From the NCBI GenBank assembly GCA_024449915.1, contig JAMZAV010011137.1:53713-117712 (forward strand): 64,000 nt of DNA. Reading direction: 5' to 3'. The translations under genes were made by a program, and so were the position numbers. A model generated the notes under the pieces. The model was not told the DNA's origin, made no database searches, and saw nothing but the letters and a program-made list of their open reading frames with translations. The DNA comes from Sweltsa coloradensis (lineage: Eukaryota > Arthropoda > Insecta > Plecoptera > Chloroperlidae). Positions 1 through 12,500 of this stretch are shown here, piece after piece. Numbering within the stretch: the stretch's first letter is position 1; every line of letters begins with the position of its first letter.

Positions 1-14
1 AAAATGTTTGTAGC

Positions 15-108
15 CAAAGGTCGAATTAACTCTTGCCCGAGGCTAGTGAAACTTTGCTCGGGCTATAAAAATCTCATTTCACTAGCCTGACAGGCGAGTT
101 CTTTTTTT
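15..108 (-). mobile_element. Fragment of a small hAT-like element
   Basis: This stretch matches the reverse complement of the end of the element at 32419-32884. Shared words include GCCCGAGGCTAGTGAAACTTTGCT and the GACAGGCGAGT block further in. Only one end is present because the window begins here. It has no coding capacity. The hAT assignment comes from the better preserved copy, which has an 8-bp target duplication. Confidence 0.6.
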
Positions 109-112
109 CCTA

Positions 113-235
113 GGGCTGTGCAAATATTCAACTTTCAAATAATGTTTGTGAATAATTTTTTTCCAATATTCCATTCAAAATTCGAATAGTAACTATTTTG
201 GCTTCATTACCAGTCTCGCGGTCACTGTTAAAAAG
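113..235. mobile_element. Possible hAT-type terminus
   Basis: The sequence opens with TAGGGCTGTGCAAA, which is the same terminal word as the right end of the hAT element ending at 59449. It is followed by AT-rich sequence with repeated ATTC/GAAT words. I could not find the partner end or a target duplication, so this may be a solo end or a chance match. Confidence 0.35.
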
Positions 236-394
236 CCCACTAAAAGTGCAAGAAGTTTGAATTTTCGCCGATAGATCGCGCTAGCGTCGACTAAAGAAAA
301 AATTTGTGATGGTAACAAAAATGGCATCAAAACCTTCATAACCTGTCTTTGAACCATCTCACTCACTCAACTCAACTCTACTCAACTCACTCAC

Positions 395-1350
395 TAGAGG
401 ATTGAAGTCATCTACATATTGCGTTACTTTCCCCTCTAATAAGTTATGTGATGATACGTCATTCACATATAGTAAGAACGCAAGGGGTCAGGAGTGTTGT
501 CCTTGTGGAGACACCGCACCTTAAGCTTGAAGGGTGACAGAAAGTGAGGGCTTGTAGTGCCATTGATGGTATTGTTAACTACTGTAATTTGTGAAACGTT
601 CTGATAAAAAAGATGATACCAATCATTTGCTTCCCGCTAATTCCTAGATTTTCAAGTTTATTAGTAGAAGACGGCCGTGGTCAATAGTGTCAAACGCTCA
701 ACTTAAATCATAAAATATACCTAAAGCTACCCACTGGTGAGCTAGGGCTACATACAGAGAGTTTAAGACATGAAAATTGCATTGATGGTCATTTGTTTTT
801 TTGAAAACCCATGTTTGTTGGGTTTATTATCTCGTATTTGCTTAAAAATCTGAATGCGTTATACATGGCTTTTTTCAAAGAGTTTTTAGAACGATGAGAT
901 TAATGATATTGCCGGTAATTGTTAGTGTCTTGTTTGTTCTCTTTATGTTTGTATAGTGACCTATACTTTCGACAATTTTTAGTTTTGAATGGGAATAATG
1001 CCCGATACAAATGATTCATTTATGATAAATGATAGTGGTTCTGCAATAGGTTGTGACATTTTGCAAGAATGAGCCGGTATGCGCTAGTCCCGAAGATGTT
1101 TTCTTACCAAAGCTCTTTAATAATATAGAAATTCCGCAGGGAAGTGGGGTAGAGAACGATTGTAGTGAGGTTTGTGTCTTTCACGAGTTGGCATGGTAAC
1201 CCAGCTTTTTGTGTTGGTCGAGAATTAATTCCTTAGATCTATTAAAACTCGTTAAAACGTTCCGCAAACGATTTTAGTTCCGATATACATTGCCGTTTAT
1301 ATTCACAGGTTATGTTACTTTTCTGCTGGGGTGCTATTGATTGCGTTTGA
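395..1350 (-). pseudogene. Fossil LINE reverse transcriptase, Jockey/CR1-like
   Basis: No long reading frame survives, but translating the minus strand with frame changes gives an ordered set of reverse transcriptase landmarks. From high to low coordinate these are: PIAEPLSFIINESF followed by GIIP (about 1060-980); INPTNMGF (about 830-800); a DLS-x-AFDTIDHGRLL block (about 720-665); PLAFLLYVNDV (about 500-460); and the catalytic box QYVDD at 407-421. Order and spacing fit the fingers and palm of Jockey/CR1-type non-LTR enzymes. Several stops and frameshifts lie between the blocks, so this is an old dead copy. The 65-residue open stretch at 1381-1578 on the same strand could be upstream linker, but I do not recognise it. 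Confidence 0.7.
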
Positions 1351-1934
1351 CTACCTCGCCAAAATTAACCTTACTCCTTATTACCGGGACATTAATATTC
1401 TGTTTATAAAGCGTTCAGCTTGCTTTATGCTATTAACACTGAGCTTTTTGTAGTTGTAAATAATAAATATCTTAAATCTTTGTTTTTGTATGTATACTGT
1501 TTGGTGATTGTTTGCACCGATAATTGTAGTTGCGGAGTTGGCACGCGTACTGATCGGTGTTTTTAGCTTTTTATCCATGGACTCGTTTGAAAGGTTTTTG
1601 TTTACTTTGTTTGTTCTCCAAGGTAATGTACTTCAAATAAATACGCAAATTTTGATATAAAGAGCTCAAACATATTATTAGAATCAGAAGTGGCATGCAA
1701 AAGGTTCCAGTCAATTGGGATAAATAAATCAATAAAAGGGAACCAATGTTTTTGTCACTGACTTTCTTGTTCGAGTTTGTTTTTTACTCTGAACCTTGTC
1801 CAGAACTTAATGTGGTTAATGTAAAATTATAGCCACAGTGGTTCAGAGAATTGTGGGTCAATTGAGTATGCCTGTGATGACCTGGTTGTCAAAAGATGTA
1901 AGTAATGTTGTCTATCAAATATCAATTCAATCTA

Positions 1935-2055
1935 TCGATTTGTAATCACGACGCATAGGATTGTTATTCCTGGGCTCATCTTCTTTCTTTCCCAGGCTTA
2001 TCTTGCGACAAGAGTTTCAGCGCGGGCGATAGTAGTGAGAGATTTTCCCACATGC
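1935..2055 (-). repeat. Inverted fragment of the pogo/Tigger-like family
   Basis: This segment is the reverse complement of the interior of the element at 62846-63871 (about 63170-63270), including the GCGACAAGAG and CAGCGCGGG words. The same interior also lies in direct orientation in the copy at 2536-3476, so three pieces of the family are in the window. No ends are visible for this fragment. Confidence 0.6.
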
Positions 2056-2324
2056 GATGCGTGTTTGTTTTCCCTGCTTTTCTGCGCGTAGGCCTGGGCC
2101 TACTACGACCGAGTTACACTGCTTGTACAGTGGGAAATTGGTAAACTAATCTTTAGTGTAATGAAGAATCATTTGCCTGGTTATAACGCGTTTTTTTTAT
2201 TTGTGTAGACCCTACGATTATGCAAAAGTTTTCCAGAGACGGAAACGTAGTCATCGTATGACCTTCAATCCACAAGTAGGCCTAGGAAACAGCGTTTTCC
2301 ACACATAAACCGCCGTAACAGACA

Positions 2325-2402
2325 CGTACCCAGGACCGGGTACCCGGGTAATTTGAGTGCTGGAAACCGTTTCCGAATTTTACTACCCGATGTCATCCCT
2401 AT
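2325..2402 (-). repeat. hAT-like terminus with GGTACCC motifs
   Basis: The stretch carries GGGTACCCGGGTAA and ends CCCGATGTCATCCCTA. The same ending is found at about 63640-63690. Read in reverse it begins TAGGGATGACATCGGG, a typical hAT-style tip. The GGTACCC words are also subterminal in the hAT element at 56562-59449, which suggests related families. The partner end was not found. Confidence 0.45.
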
Positions 2403-2535
2403 TATATAGGCCTATAACATAACATGATGGCTAATTATTTTTTTATTATATTTTTTATTTATTATATTTTTTATTTGTTAACAAAATTGTTGTGTTTACA
2501 TGCATTGTTTGTTTGTATGCTGAATCTTTCAAATA

Positions 2536-3385
2536 CAGTAACGATCTCTCTTATCCGGTTGATAGACCGGGGGGCACCTCGGATTTGCGAAAAACTCGGA
2601 TGGTCGCGGATCAACAATTGTTTTATTTGCTCTCGTAGCATAGCCTGATGTGGTAAAATGATTATATACACATGTAGCCTAATGGATAAAGGAAACATAA
2701 AATAACACACGATACACTTCTACAGGGTATACTAATGATTTATAGCTTGTATTCAAGCTCACGAACACACGTACACAATTAGGCCGTTACATGTTCGTAT
2801 AAAAACGTATGTTCCTAGGCCTAGGCCTAGGCCTAACTCGACGCAGTAGGCTAGGCCTACATGCAACATAGGCCTAGGCCTAGCTCTCCTTTCTCATGTG
2901 GGAAAAACCTTCACTACTATGGCCCGCGCTGAAGCTCACGCGCAAGATAGTCTGGGAAATAGAAATAAGTAAGCCCAGGACTAAACAATTCCAATGGTCT
3001 TTATACGAATTTCCTGAATCGGTTTAAACCCATGAATTGCAACTAGTTTCCACAACGACCATCCTTTGAACAGCTGTAGGTGTGAAGATGGCTGGATCGT
3101 TGCGCACCGCGACATTACGCAGGCGCGCGACGCACACTGACTCTATATGCTCATTGTGTGGCCCTGTCGCTTACCGGCGATGCGCCCGACGCAACAACTG
3201 CCACTGAACTCTATAACGCTCAGTACACTGAATGCACACTGCTCGAAGTCGAGATATATCGCCGATCTATCTTCTTTGCACTTCACTCGTAAGGCATTGC
3301 CTACAATGTAGGCGAGTGACTTTAAAAGGAGTGCGGCCGCGGCGTCTGAATTATTTTATGTTTTATTGTTACGTTTTAAAACTTT

Positions 3386-3421
<36 letters not shown>

Positions 3422-3476
3422 GCTCTCGTTAACACGGAACTCGATAAGAGGAATCCGTATTAAGAGAATCTTACTG
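2536..3476 (+). mobile_element. Non-autonomous pogo/Tigger-like element, copy 1
   Basis: The left tip is CAGTAACGATCTCTCTTATCCGG and the right tip ends in AGAGAATCTTACTG. Both are flanked by TA (2534-2535 and 3477-3478), the target used by Tc1/mariner/pogo elements. The tip resembles the CAGT...TTATCCG ends of Tigger/pogo families. The 941-bp interior has no transposase; it holds CpG-rich sequence and a poly-T tract (about 3388-3420). A second copy in the same orientation is at 62846-63871. Both contain the words ACCTCGGATTTGCGAAAAAC and CTCTCGTAGCATAGCCTGAT. Confidence 0.8.
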
Positions 3477-3478
3477 TA

Positions 3479-6084
3479 TGTGTGCGGTTAAATGTAGTTT
3501 TATTGTAGTTTCTGCATCTGGATGGTAATTTTGATTTATTTAGTTGTCCTCCTTTGTAAATCGTTTTTTTATAACTGAATATGCAATCAGAACGTTAAAT
3601 AAATAAAAATAAATAAATAAGAATTTCAATTTTCAATGGCCTAATCCCGGCTTCGATACATTGCAAGTACCGGTACGGTATTGAAAATTTTGATCGAAAA
3701 AATAATAATGGTAATTGTAATTGATTTAATTAATAAATGTGAAATTGGGCTGATCTATACAGTGTGTGTAAACTGTAAAGTAGTAATTTATATTGATCAA
3801 GTCGGTGGTCATGAAGAAGCACAAGCATGTTTGTACCTATGTAGTACACTAGCTCTCACTACTGTAGTTAACCTAGTACTCCTCGCCCCAGTACCCATTT
3901 TAAGCATTTTTATTAACATGAACACCTAATTCTAAAAAAACTCTACTGTACGTACCTTAGGCTACTTTTTCTATTTTATTGTTACTCACAGTGTTATTTA
4001 TTTATTTCAGGAGTGGGTGGAGCCTATGATCCGTTGAGCCGACATACAAGTAAAGTTAAAACGAAAAGTGAACATAAGTGAACACAAGTGAACATAAGTG
4101 AACACAAGTGAACATAGTGAACATAAGTGAATACAAGTGAACATAGTGAACATAAGTGAACACAAGTGAACATAGTGAACAAAAGTGGACATGTGTCACA
4201 GCTCGCAAGTTATTCTTCAACTTTAAAAATCGTCTTGAACGTCGTCACATTCAGCCGCCAACGCACGCGTCGCACAATAATTGGTGTAATTGTTTGTAAG
4301 TCAGTCATGGAAAAAAAAACTGAATTACTCCTAAACCCTTTATCCCTCCTCTCAAGAGGTTTGTCCCTGCCATGTTTGGTACGGTGCTCGACTGCATACT
4401 CGACTATATCATTCTTTAATCTTTAGCGTTTGGTGTAAGAAATAAGTCTGTTGACAGTGAGGTACAAAGTAATGCTGCAGAGTGCGAATTCACCGTCAAA
4501 TCATCGCTTCTTACCTCAACTTCAACAAAACAGAAAATGGTTTTTCATGTTTCTGGCAGTCCTCTAAGTGACAACACACTTGTTGGCCGAATGTGATGAG
4601 TATCGTCGCGTTGGCAGTCATGAAGAAGCACCAGCCTGTTTCGTAACTACATACTCACTAGCTCACACCCAGTTTACTGCCACATTTTATGTATTGCAAT
4701 TGTCTGACGGTTTCACATTGAAATAATAATATTGCTCGTATAACCCAAGACCCAACAACACAATTTTGTGTTGTGGTCGTCTAATACCGGGTGCTCTAGT
4801 TCCCAATGGTGCATCCACTGTTGACAAGATCTGTCACATGATCTTTTATTGTTGCCAGTAAGGCTAAGAATGTGGCACAGCAAAGAGCCAACTGTGATGT
4901 GAACGCCTAGTTGTCCCCGGTAGTGGATGTGTGTTTGTCAGTTTTGGTACATGAATACTTAATCACGAGCTGCTCTTAGGAGATTTTCCTTACCCCGAGC
5001 AAAACACATGGAAACAGCAAGGACGAGAATGCAAGATTTAATTGTTCAAGTGAATGAAGCTGGTTAGTGTTGTGGCCTACACATCTAGTCTTGGCGTAGG
5101 TACCATGTCTTTTACCGAGTACCGTAATAGGCAGGATTGTTCAAGTTTCAACGAGTTTTGACTCAATCTGGCTTTGACTCCCGCCTAAACGGTCTATACC
5201 GTACCCGCCTATGATAGTAAAACATTCTAACACCCGAGCCTTTTTGGACGATTCAAGATTTTTCTTTGAAATATAAAGCATTTTTAGGAAAAGGTTTTTC
5301 TCTCCTTATTTACAATGAACCGTACCATATAGATTAAAAATAGTACTGTAAAATGATTCTCTCAAGCCGCATGATACGCCTACAAAATACGTTTTTTAAT
5401 GAAAAATTTTTACTGTTTTTAGGTCCTTGGGCCTAGACTTAAAAAATTCCTTAGTTAAGAGAGCTTAGGCCTACTGTATTTATTTACTGGTATTGCAAAA
5501 TTTTGGCTCGGTATATTAACATATGGAAGTTACAAAGGTGGATGCAGCCTTTATGTGGAGCAATTTGTCAATCAATAGGCCTACCTACACTGGAGTGGTT
5601 TCCACCCTTTTTTCAAACCCCATTGCCATTGTCAGTGTTGGTCAGTATACTAGTAGCGCACTACCTAGGCCTGCATCTCCCAACAGTTACCTTTTTTAGT
5701 AGCAAGGCGACGGTAGTGGCCCTACTTTTTGGAAATGTAGTTAAGTAGTAGGCAGCAAGCTAAGCTACTATAAAGTATAAACACAAACTGGTAACTGTAG
5801 CCATAAAACGATAATTAAAAGTAAACCTAGGCTACTGGTTGCAAAATCAATCATTCTTAGTCACTCATACCCATCCCAATTCAACAACTTGCATGGGTTT
5901 TCACTTGTCTCTTAGGCCTACTCAGTCCTCACAAAGGCTAGGCCTGACATCTTATAATTTTTCATTTATGTTTGTTCTCTCTGTAAAAAAAGGTTGAGAA
6001 TCAGCTTCCTTTCTTTTTATTTAATGGCTAGTAAGGTAATGGTTTATTTGGATCAAGGACGCATCAACCGTTAGGTCATAATGC
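3479..6084. other. Anonymous intergenic sequence
   Basis: I see no supported gene. It contains a 10-bp minisatellite (listed separately) and an imperfect direct repeat around GTCATGAAGAAGCAC at about 3806-3880 and 4610-4680. A 58-codon open stretch without a start (about 4430-4610) lies between stops and has no recognised motif. The rest is AT-rich with scattered AGGCCTA words. Confidence 0.5.
4065..4190. repeat. Minisatellite, 10-bp unit AAGTGAACAT/C
   Basis: About twelve copies of a 10-bp unit, AAGTGAACAC or AAGTGAACAT, run in tandem. Some copies lack one or two bases (CATAGTGAAC). The minus strand is open across it only because the repeat lacks stops in that frame, so the 61-residue frame there is not a gene. 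Confidence 0.9.
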
Positions 6085-6275
6085 ACCACTCTATAGTCTA
6101 GGGGATATGGGGAGGAGGGGCCAATGCTGGTCAGAACCAGCCACGGGTAAGGGGAGGAAGGGGGGTTTCTCACGTCGCGGTCGTTGTCGTCTTTGTCATC
6201 GTTCGTGGTGTAATTGTCTTCATCGTCGTCAAGGGAACAGGGCAAGGTCCCCGACGACAATTGCTAGAGCTCGCC
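6085..6275 (+). repeat. Copy of the block that precedes the Penelope-like element
   Basis: This block matches 27865-28065 in order and orientation. Shared words are CTGGTCAGAACCAGCCAC, a purine-rich GGGGAGG run, CACGTCG, TCCCCGACGACAA and AGAGCTCGC. At 28 kb the block lies just upstream of a Penelope-like element, so it may be part of that element's 5' region, or an independent repeat found twice. There is no coding evidence in either copy. Confidence 0.7.
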
Positions 6276-6998
6276 TCTAGATTCGAAGAGTAATATACTA
6301 CCCTTCTTACTAGCTGATGTTTGCAAGGTGGACTTTTTCTCTTTGTCTTGAATCGCCTTTTATGATTAGCAGAGCCATGTTCTGGGCCAAATTCTTCCCC
6401 GGGCCCAGACGGAGGAGGGGGGGGGGGGGGGCTAGCGTAGGCATATGAATTAAATTGAAAGGCCCGACCACAAAAGGGAAATAAACTACATCTGTTTCGG
6501 GCTTATCATCAAATATTGTAAAGCACGCACCTCCAGGGGTGGAAAATTACCGCATACGCTCCGGGCTGAGCTAATAAATTTCATGCTACCCCTTATCATC
6601 AATTAAATTAAATTGTAATTATTTGGACATAGGCCTACAGGCTACACTGTTCTTAGCTTAGGCCTTGAAACATTTATGCCGACAAATTATATTAAAATAA
6701 AATAAAACACATCGAGAAATAATTAATGTACAAATAATAGGTGAGGAGGGTAAGAACATAACACCAAAACGTCCAAACATTTAGTTTAAGACAGCAATGC
6801 ACTAAACCTTACATTAGGACAAAAAAATAGGCCTATTCTATATTGGAGGACAATGGGCACTAGGAGTAGGTACTCTTGACATTAGATGTAGGCTACATGC
6901 CATGAAACAAACTTTCCAAGTTTTTTTTATTACAATTGACGACTTGAATTGTACCCGCCTCCTGACGTCACGAGGCAACATGGCGGAATTAGTTGGTA
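6276..6998. other. Anonymous sequence with a G-run and a CRE-like site
   Basis: No gene is visible. There is a run of about 15 G at 6417-6431. At 6962-6985 the words TGACGTCACGAGG and ACATGGCGG look like a CRE site followed by a YY1-type site. They stand just left of the palindromic element at 6999, so they could be promoter remnants or chance. Confidence 0.4.
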
Positions 6999-7805
6999 CA
7001 AATCCTCATTTCGCAAGTTGACGCCTGCTTCACGGCGCAACACTTATCACGCTCTAACTTTTATTCTATTCATTTTGGACAATCGAGTTAAATGATAATA
7101 TTTGCAATATATCATTCTTTGTTAAATATCATTATTTTCGATTTTTAGACACGTCGTAGCTTGTTATAACAATGTACTCATCATACAGTGAAAATTATCA
7201 ATGACTAAAAGTTTTCTCAATATTTATTTGACAAAAAACTACTGGGATTTCGACAAGACCTCTTAAAAATAATGCATCAGACTGTTTAGACAAGAAATAA
7301 ACTAACTTTCTAGATAGAAAGTGCATTGACGAAAACTTTGCAGCATATAGTAATATGCAGGGTATGTGTTTTTATCTAAATACGCACGTCTTGACGTGGC
7401 GGATGAGCCGTGAAAAAGTTGCACTCTGCATATTATCTATGCTGTAAATTTCGTTCAGTGCACTTTCTATCTAGAAAGTTAGTATATTTCTTGTCTAAAC
7501 AGTCCTGATGCATTTTTTTACAAAAGACATCCTTGCGAAATCCGATCAGTAGGTTATTTTTTGTCAAATTAAAGTAATGAGAAACTTAAGTCCATTGATA
7601 ATTTTTCACTTGTGTGATGCGTACATGTTTATAACAAGCTAACGACTTTGTCAAAACAATCGGAATAATCGCTATTACACAAGGAATGATATGTTTGCTA
7701 AAATATTATTCATTTAACTATTGTTCCACATAATGAATAATAAAAGTTAGAGCGTGATAATTAATGGCGCCGTTCAGCCAGGCGCCGCTTGCGAATGAGG
7801 ATTTA
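6999..7805. mobile_element. Long palindromic (foldback) element with TA flanks
   Basis: Nearly the whole 807 bp is an inverted repeat of about 350-bp arms around a short centre near 7400. The outer tips are CAAATCCTCATTTCGC and, read inverted from the right, TAAATCCTCATTCGC. Inner matched words include TATCACGCTCTAACTTTTAT and CTTTCTAGATAGAAAGT. TA stands on both sides (6997-6998 and 7806-7807), which suggests a Tc1/mariner-type target duplication. No transposase is encoded, so it is a MITE-like foldback. Confidence 0.75.
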
Positions 7806-7992
7806 TACCCAATACTAGTCACTGACCTATCCGATCGTTAAGCTCCGCCCATTTCGATTCGTCCCTTGGATTCCTTGGCAAGATAGATATTCAATGCATA
7901 GGTATTCTCCATCGATGAATATGGTTTTTTTCCATACACATGTTCTGTTTTTTGGAATCATGTACTTGTTACGCTGTAACTAAAACATTATA

Positions 7993-9589
7993 TGAGGGGG
8001 TCGGAGCCAAAGTGGACTAACCCACAGGACCAACGTTTTGGAGGTTGATGGACCAAACTGTTCATAATTTTGAAATTTTGAAACTATTTTAAAAGTGGCT
8101 TGTTGTGTTCAAAAAGCTTGTTTTAGTGTTATTTCCCTGGTTCAAGGTTAGACTAAAGTTTCTAGGCCTGTTTGTAGAGTGCCCAGAGTGGACTAACCAC
8201 AAAATATGTTTTTAAAAATGTGGACGCACCCCCCCATTGACAGCATGTGTCTTTCACATGAATAGCAAAATGTCACATGACCAACCTTTGTTGTGGTTTC
8301 TCTATCACAGTAATGCTCTAAAAAAAAAAAAAACAGTAGTTTGCCCCGTTATAGCCTTTAGTCATAAAGAATTTGAGAATAGCTATATCTGCTTGTAATG
8401 AAGACGATGCATGCTATCCTGAAATACCTACTATTTAAATATTGAGAGTTTTAGCTTACCTCACTTTTATATCTAAATGCAATTCAGAGTACGGGCCTAG
8501 GCTAGGCAGCAGCATAGTCCACTTGCACATAAGTCATGAAAGTTGGTCCAGTTTGGTGACCATCAACTTATTGCAAATTCAAAGTGGACTACATTAACAT
8601 TATATATAGCTAGGAAAAACGCTAAGTCCCGCGCGTTGATGGATGAGCTTTTTAAAGGTTAAGTTTGTCGCGGGATATCTTTACTTTTGCAAGTGCTTTG
8701 TTTTGCTGCCCTCGCATCGAGGTGAATGTTTGTCAGGTTTTCTTTTGTTTCGTGTCAATTGGGTATTATTTCCGTAAAAACACTTGTATTAAAAGCTTTT
8801 ATTTCTATGGATTCGGCTAATTTTTCCACTTTTTCTTTCAAACGGTACTCACATAACCATCACCTTAATGTCCATGTATAATAATCACGTTGTAGCCCCA
8901 CCCGTTTGGTCAGAATTGGCCAAATGGCACGAAAATATCGCACAAAAGTCAAAAAACGTATTTAAAGCTTTATTTCTCTCGATTCTGGCTAACTTTTTCA
9001 ACTTTTTCTTTTTAGAAGGCAATACATCACCATTACCATTAATGTCCTATGTGAAATATGAACGTTGTAGCCCCACCCGTTTGGTCAGAATTGGCCCAAA
9101 TGGCCGAAATCGCACTAAAATCGAAAAAATCGTAAGTACGATATTCATGAGAATATTTTCGTCGATTGTACCCAAAAAATGTAGCAAGTCTAAGTTCATA
9201 GATAACGAATGTCGTGGTCAAATTTTCATCAAGATCGCTATGCCGTTATGCCCTGGTAAGAGAGCGAACAACAGACGGAAAAACAAACAAAAAAAAACAA
9301 AAAAAAACAAAAAAACACCCGAGCTAAATTTTTTGGGGGGTCGGTGAAATTGAAGTCTTCGCTTCGCTCATCCAATAAAAAGGAATATAGGGCCTAAATG
9401 AATCTATTCTTTGCTAGTTTATAACGCTTGTACTATTTCTTAATCTGAGATCTCTTTTGTACATAGCTCAATATTTGAAGTTTGTAGGGTAGGTATTAAC
9501 TTAACTACCAATCAAGGTTTAACTTTACCTCAATTTTTTCTTAGAACTACTGAAATGTAGGTTGGTCCACTTTAGCTCCAACCCCCTCA
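7993..9589. mobile_element. DNA transposon with ~30-bp TIR and repeated GTGGACTA motifs
   Basis: The left end TGAGGGGGTCGGAGCCAAAG and the inverted right end TGAGGGGGTTGGAGCTAAAG agree at about 26 of the first 30 bases. The motif AGTGGACTA recurs near both ends and inside (about 8010, 8182, 8514 inverted, 8581, 9552 inverted), as expected for transposase-binding subterminal repeats. I found no transposase and no clear target duplication. A Helitron-like element occupies 8610-9376. Superfamily unknown. Confidence 0.6.
8610..9376 (-). mobile_element. Helitron-like non-autonomous element (GGATGAGCG family, subtype 2)
   Basis: Read on the minus strand it begins TTGGATGAGCGAAGCGAAG and ends with GATGAGC-inverted, GCGGGACTTAGCG-like sequence and CCTAG. 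The interior holds two to three imperfect tandem units of about 165-170 bp, each with GTAGCCCCACCCGTTTGGTC (8884 and 9069). A conserved block near the 5' end reads AGAGAGC...AACAGACGGAAAAAC, followed by an A-rich stretch. No Rep/helicase is encoded. This architecture is the one described for Helentron-associated elements (DINE-1/HINE), so I infer that class. The 159-residue frame at 8868-9347 is repeat sequence, not a gene. Confidence 0.65.
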
Positions 9590-12500
9590 CATGACCTAAT
9601 AGGCCCACTATTATTACCACAGTGAGTGACCTATATGATAGTACGTCTAGTTTCTTGATCTTGAGAGGCTCTGCTTCCAATGCAAAAGGCAAAAGTTTTT
9701 TTTACTTTTGATTTTGACAAAGTCCATCAGCTATTGCCTTGGTAATGTAACGGTAACTTTGGAGCCGTCCTAGCAAGAGGTAAATGCCAGGTTGTTCCGA
9801 ATAAGCCTTGTTGATTCTGATGGAAATCACTCTGTCCACTCCTTGCCCATCCGCTGGGTGCTGGCTTAGTGTGACTTGAAGGTGCCTTTTAAAACAAATC
9901 CGAGATTTGCACATCGAGTGTCGGTTGTAGGTATATGTAAAAGATTATTCTTGATTTAGTTATGACGCCGGCTGTGCACGAGATTACTAAACAAGTGGCC
10001 TGCTAGACGTAGCGGGTACTGTAGGAGCCAACTCTGGTGCAGCCAACTTGTTTCCATGTTGTTTTCTCTGAGCCACCCGTAGCCTTGTATTTCCCCGTTA
10101 TTGGATGGATTACTAAATCATTGCAACAGGTTAGGCCTTACATAAGCATTTTATTGAAAGTAAATTACTGTGCATTGTTCTAAACTGTACCATATTTCCT
10201 CACTTGACATGGATTGTCTTGTCTTCAACACACATCTGTACTTTTCACCAGTGTCACCTCTGGTTTAAAAGCATTGCAGAAAGATCTTTCCTTGGTGATG
10301 TGTGGGGCTGCTTCAATGTGGGTCTAAATCGTTTCTTATTCAGTAAAATGAAAAAATGTCTAGGCCCTACTGTGGCTAGTGTATTTTATTTGTAATCCAT
10401 CCATAAACTTTTGAGTGACGAACCAGATACCTTGCTTTGAAACTACAACAGAAACAGAGCATCACATGTGTGGGTAGGGCCACCCTGTAGGCCTACACCT
10501 ATGTATTTTTCAAATAGCAAATCAGTCTTTCAATCCTGTCCTGCGAGTGGAATGCATAGATGGGTTGTCCCGCACGGAATAAACCCCACAATAAATTGAA
10601 ATTGCTTATTGCCGAATTTAGGGATTTTTTTTATCTATGATTACTGTTCAATTAGTACTAGATATAAAATCAGTGAATTTAAATTTAAAAAGTTGTTTGG
10701 GTTTTTTTTCAATTTTGGGAAAAAAAACAGGGTTTGTGTAGTCTACTAGGCCTATATTGTTGGATTACAGCCAATTTAAGAACGTTGTCTTAAAATACAA
10801 GGTTAAATATTTCCAAGTTTCCTAACTAGATAAATAGGTCTCTGCTCAACAATAGTTGCCATGTCGAATCCTTACAATTATTTTCAAGCCGTAGTTGGTC
10901 AAGTACAACGGCATTTGTCAAATTCCGTATAAATTCTATTTCGATCCCGTTGATGGTAATAAATAATAATACAGATTGTTTGTTGTTTAAAAAAAAACAG
11001 AAATATTAAATCAACTTTGTGCATTCAAGTGTAGTGTCCAGTTTTTATCCAGTTGTCGCAGAGTGCGGACGTATTTTTTTTTGTGTTGTGGCTATCCGGG
11101 TCTACCCAACCCTGTGTACTTATCGAGACGGGGGATAACCAACGCATCTAGTGTCGTTGTAATTGCTTTGTTATGATTTAATACATCAGATCATCTGTTT
11201 TAGTGTTGTAGATTTATTTTGAATGCAGTTTTAAAATAAAACCAATTGTGTTTTTTGCGTACCGGTACGTACATTGTTCATTTCCCAACTTGATCAAACG
11301 CGATATTTATCAAGTCAGTGATGGCCTGCGAGTCTCCGCTGGGTGTTGACCTTGAGGTGTGCCGTGTTCTGTTGCCAACTACGCCGCTCCCCACCCGACC
11401 CCTTATACTTGCACAACCGAGTCAACTACACTTTAACCGGCAACCCGACCTTCATAAAAAATATACATTGACACGGCCCAGTTTCTTTCTCAGCACAACA
11501 AAATAATCTGCATAATATAAACTCGCGACCGGATCAAATAAAGCTCGTGACGGGGATAGAAGATGTATTTAAAAAACTTTGTAGGATTTAAAAAGACGAC
11601 TAAAGCAAACGTATAATAATTAGTTTCACAACTCACAACTCACATTTCACGTTACCGGTAATGCTACCATAACAGACACTAGCTTTATTTTTACGTAATT
11701 TGCTTAGCTTTACGTACTTATGTAGACGATTCGGCCTTTGTAGAGGCATCGCGGCGCGCCCCAACTTTATATCCCCGGGGCGTTGAAGATCTGCAAGTCA
11801 TTATTAATTCTTAAATATTGTTCCAACATGTCAGCGTGCTCATTTGCTCCCGTTTGTACTAACAGGAGTTTACTTTATACAAGTTGCAGCCCAGTTGTAA
11901 TCAAAACCTTTAATTACTATATTGCTGTTTATGTTGATAGTTTTAAAATCTCTCGCATACTTCCGAGGTGGTGGCTTTGTAATTCCCAACCATGGTCAAC
12001 TGCAAATCACAGTCGACACAGTCAACTAAAACACGTTTCTGTTCTTCAAGAATCTGGCTTTAGAACCATTTTCTCGTTGCAATATCCCTAGTTTTTACTG
12101 ACGCTGTGTTTTTGCCAAGTGGCCCTGGTTGTAATGCATGGTTTCTCTAAAGCTAGCTCTCTAGTTATTTAAATCATGTACCACTTGACCAACTTGCAAT
12201 CAACGCATAAATAGGTCTGTTCCCTCTTATTTGCTACAACATACTAGCTCGTAGGTAACCTGGTTTTATAGAATATAAATTATGAATGATGTTTATATCG
12301 TATTCTGCAAGTCTTTGAAATAGGTTCAGTTTTTGGCAGTAAGTTGACAAAGTAAGACAGAAACTACCGTGTGCTCAAGTGTAGTTTTTTAGTATAAATG
12401 TTTGCTAATAATTAGTGGCTCTTAAATCTTATTTGAATGTACCAAGTACAGTTTGTATGAAAAATATCAACGTATATCCTGGTTTTAGCGAGTTGTCCAT

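Noticed and set aside
4007..4192. 61-residue minus-strand frame with regular His/Cys pattern (zinc-binding repeat)
   Set aside because: The pattern is a translation of the 10-bp minisatellite.
8868..9347. 159-residue plus-strand frame
   Set aside because: It runs through the tandem repeats and A-rich tract of a Helitron-like element; similar sequence in other copies is full of stops.
11783..12091. 102-residue plus-strand frame as a gene
   Set aside because: No motif, no repeat relation, no splice or promoter support; length is within chance for this sequence.
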